A DNA stretch of 7,389 nt, taken from the NCBI GenBank assembly GCA_029865665.1, contig JARXAV010000058.1, forward strand, positions 1 to 7,389, written 5' to 3'. The notes beneath the pieces were generated by a model, which saw only the letters and a program-made list of their open reading frames with translations, was not told where the DNA came from and did no database searches. Numbering within the stretch: the first letter of the stretch is position 1; each line of letters opens with the position of its first letter. The DNA is from Flectobacillus sp. Its GTDB lineage: Bacteria > Bacteroidota > Bacteroidia > Cytophagales > Spirosomataceae. Shown here in pieces: positions 6,628-7,389 of the stretch. The position numbers and the translations under genes were made by a program.

Positions 6628-6873
6628 TTGTATGTGCATTATACGACTCGTCTATATTGCATTCGCATGGGAAGTGCTGTCATTATACTCGGAGGTGGTG
6701 GACATAAGCCAAAAACAATCAGAGCCTTACAAGAAGATGCCAAGTTGACACAAGAAAACTATCTTTTACGGTTCATTTCAAAAGAACTTAGTTTAAAAAT
6801 GAAAGAAGGAGAAGTTTTCTGGATTAACGATTATGAACTAGGAGGTAATTTAACATTTGAAACCGATGAATAA
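6628..6873 (+). CDS. N-terminally truncated RelE/ParE (HigB-like) toxin remnant, probable pseudogene
   Basis: The open frame has 81 codons from a TTG at 6628; in-frame alternatives are GTG 6634 and ATG 6667 (MGSAVIILGGGGHK). Residues 1-45 resemble the C-terminal half of RelE/ParE-type addiction toxins, whose typical form is GxGYRVYF..G..vvvLLcGGDK..Q..DI; here it reads RLYCIRMGSAVIILGGGGHK (8-27). Such toxins, mostly ribosome-dependent mRNA cleavers, are about 100 residues, and the N-terminal helices and first strands are missing. An in-frame TAA (6625-6627) directly precedes, and a GH53 terminator occupies the space where the rest should be, so the 5' half has been deleted rather than frameshifted. 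About 35 further residues (RFISKELSLKMKEGEVFW onward) are unusual for the family. It overlaps the antitoxin start. TAACTTTA at 6619-6626 is a -7-like box that could drive the pair. A real, differently folded small protein remains possible. Confidence 0.5.
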   Translation: MYVHYTTRLYCIRMGSAVIILGGGGHKPKTIRALQEDAKLTQENYLLRFISKELSLKMKEGEVFWINDYELGGNLTFETDE

Positions 6874-7252
6874 CGCAAAAAAACATAACAGTCCACTTAT
6901 TAAAGAGTTAAAAAGTCGGATTCCACAACACACGAAAGACTCTACTGAAAGACGTTTGAGTCTTGCGGCAAGAATTGACGATGTGCTGCAAGAAAGAGGA
7001 TTAACCAATCAAGAGTTTGCTTTTATGATGGGGAAAAAACCGTCTGAAATTAGTCGTTGGTTAAGTGGCACACACAATTTTACCACAGAAACGCTCTGGG
7101 ATATTGAACGAGTTCTCAACATCCAACTTCTAGTAAGTAGCCCCAAAAAGGAATCTGATACCTTAGAGGAGGAATCGTTAAAAGTGTTTTTAATGAAGGA
7201 AATGGAAAAAGCTGTTCAACGCTTTTATGCCCGTAAAGAAATGGCTTTATAA
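6866..7252 (+). CDS. XRE-family helix-turn-helix protein, HigA-like antitoxin
   Basis: The 128-aa protein carries one Cro/C1-type helix-turn-helix at about residues 33-88: LAARIDDVLQERGLTNQEFA, then MMGKKPSEISRWLSGTHNFT and TETLWDIERVLNIQLL. The SGTHNFTxxTLxxIE signature is typical of antitoxins encoded just after a RelE/ParE-type toxin in Bacteroidota. The basic N-terminus (1-32) and charged C-terminal helix (about 95-128, KESDTLEEESLKVFLMKEME) may contact partners. ATG 6866 is chosen because ATGAATAA overlaps the upstream TAA by the usual few bases. A TTG at 6857 would add three residues and has AGGAGG at 6840-6845, 11 nt away, so it cannot be excluded. It would normally neutralise the toxin and repress the operon. 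Here the toxin looks broken, so it may act only as a DNA-binding regulator or as protection against a related toxin elsewhere. Confidence 0.88.
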   Translation: MNNAKKHNSPLIKELKSRIPQHTKDSTERRLSLAARIDDVLQERGLTNQEFAFMMGKKPSEISRWLSGTHNFTTETLWDIERVLNIQLLVSSPKKESDTLEEESLKVFLMKEMEKAVQRFYARKEMAL

Positions 7253-7262
7253 ACATGAGTCA

Positions 7263-7279
7263 TCCCGAATTTTTCGGGA
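7263..7279. terminator. Hairpin after the XRE gene, possible weak terminator
   Basis: TCCCGAA (7263-7269) and TTCGGGA (7273-7279) form a perfect 7-bp stem with a 3-nt loop, 10 nt past the XRE stop codon. What follows is AAACTTTTAAA, not a T-run, so termination would be inefficient and read-through into the next gene is expected. Confidence 0.4.
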
Positions 7280-7292
7280 AAACTTTTAAAAA

Positions 7293-7350
7293 AGAAACCT
7301 CCTTGTTTACTTTGTGAATCACGACAAACACAAACAAACAGGAGGTTTCT
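7293..7350 (+). promoter_or_regulatory. Inverted repeat sequestering the Shine-Dalgarno site of the next gene
   Basis: AGAAACCTCC (7293-7302) is perfectly complementary to GGAGGTTTCT (7341-7350), which holds the SD core AGGAGG (7340-7345) and ends right at the ATG. TTGTTT (7303-7308) can add six pairs with AAACAA (7332-7337), leaving a 3-nt bulge. Inside the loop TTACTTTG (7307-7314) differs from the TAnnTTTG -7 consensus at one base. Starts from it would lack the left arm, so only read-through transcripts would fold shut. This resembles the fold-back protection of transposase genes known from IS10 and IS50. Confidence 0.6.
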
Positions 7351-7389
7351 ATGCATAAAGCATTTTTACAAAATAATGACATAAAATCG
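7351..7389 (+). CDS. Start of an unidentified gene (13 codons, partial; possibly a transposase)
   Basis: ATG at 7351 opens a frame reading MHKAFLQNNDIKS to the window edge. The support is a near-ideal Shine-Dalgarno site (AGGAGG at 7340-7345, 5 nt before the ATG), which stands out because other genes here lack one. The 13 residues are too few to name a family. The protected start, described for the inverted repeat at 7293-7350, suggests an insertion-sequence transposase, but no terminal inverted repeat pair can be seen because only one end is in the window. Confidence 0.45.
   Translation, partial: MHKAFLQNNDIKS

Noticed and set aside
6840..6845. AGGAGG as the ribosome binding site of the XRE gene
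   Set aside because: It is 20 nt from the preferred ATG and 11 nt from a TTG, too far for ordinary use. It encodes the LGG of the upstream frame and may be chance, so it was kept only as a note on the alternative start.
1..7389. CRISPR arrays, tRNA or rRNA genes
   Set aside because: No regularly spaced repeats, tRNA-like T-loop motifs (GGTTCRANYC) in a cloverleaf context, or rRNA-like blocks were seen on either strand.

Overview
The window looks like a piece of a Bacteroidota chromosome. The evidence is AT-rich DNA, promoter-like TAnnTTTG/TTTG boxes, almost no Shine-Dalgarno sites in front of the main genes, lipoprotein glycoside hydrolases, and a periplasmic Reg_prop-type sensor. A member of the Cytophagales is possible, but that is only an impression.

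Layout. (1) Positions 1-741, minus strand: the N-terminal 247 residues of a Reg_prop beta-propeller sensor, the input domain of hybrid two-component systems or related histidine kinases; the gene runs off the left edge. (2) 938-1477, plus: a GNAT N-acetyltransferase, ending at a bidirectional terminator (about 1517-1552) shared with the convergent operon. (3) 1585-5077, minus: a two-gene operon. The promoter-proximal gene is a GH53 endo-beta-1,4-galactanase lipoprotein. It is followed 28 nt later by a secreted GH2 beta-galactosidase-like enzyme. (4) 5078-5492: a 415-bp divergent control region. (5) 5493-6539, plus: a second GH53 lipoprotein, a paralogue of the first and also 348 aa, closed by a strong terminator at 6558-6594. 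(6) 6628-7252, plus: a toxin-antitoxin-like pair in which the toxin has apparently lost its N-terminal half while the XRE-type antitoxin is intact. (7) 7293-7389: the beginning of another gene, with an unusually good Shine-Dalgarno site buried in a long inverted repeat, resembling the protected start of an insertion-sequence transposase.

How the genes fit together. The two GH53 enzymes would cut beta-1,4-galactan (pectic arabinogalactan type I side chains) into oligosaccharides, probably at a membrane surface, and the GH2 enzyme would take galactose from the products. The divergent region carries a conserved element, CAnnTGTCnnATTTTACCAGTGA. It occurs once on each side, each copy pointing towards its own GH53 gene and lying just upstream of the predicted core promoter, so one activator probably controls both units. 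The Reg_prop sensor at the left edge is a candidate for that activator, but its output domains lie outside the window. No SusC/SusD pair is visible, so this is at most part of a polysaccharide utilization locus. The right end (truncated toxin, orphan antitoxin, possible mobile-element start) looks like accessory DNA.
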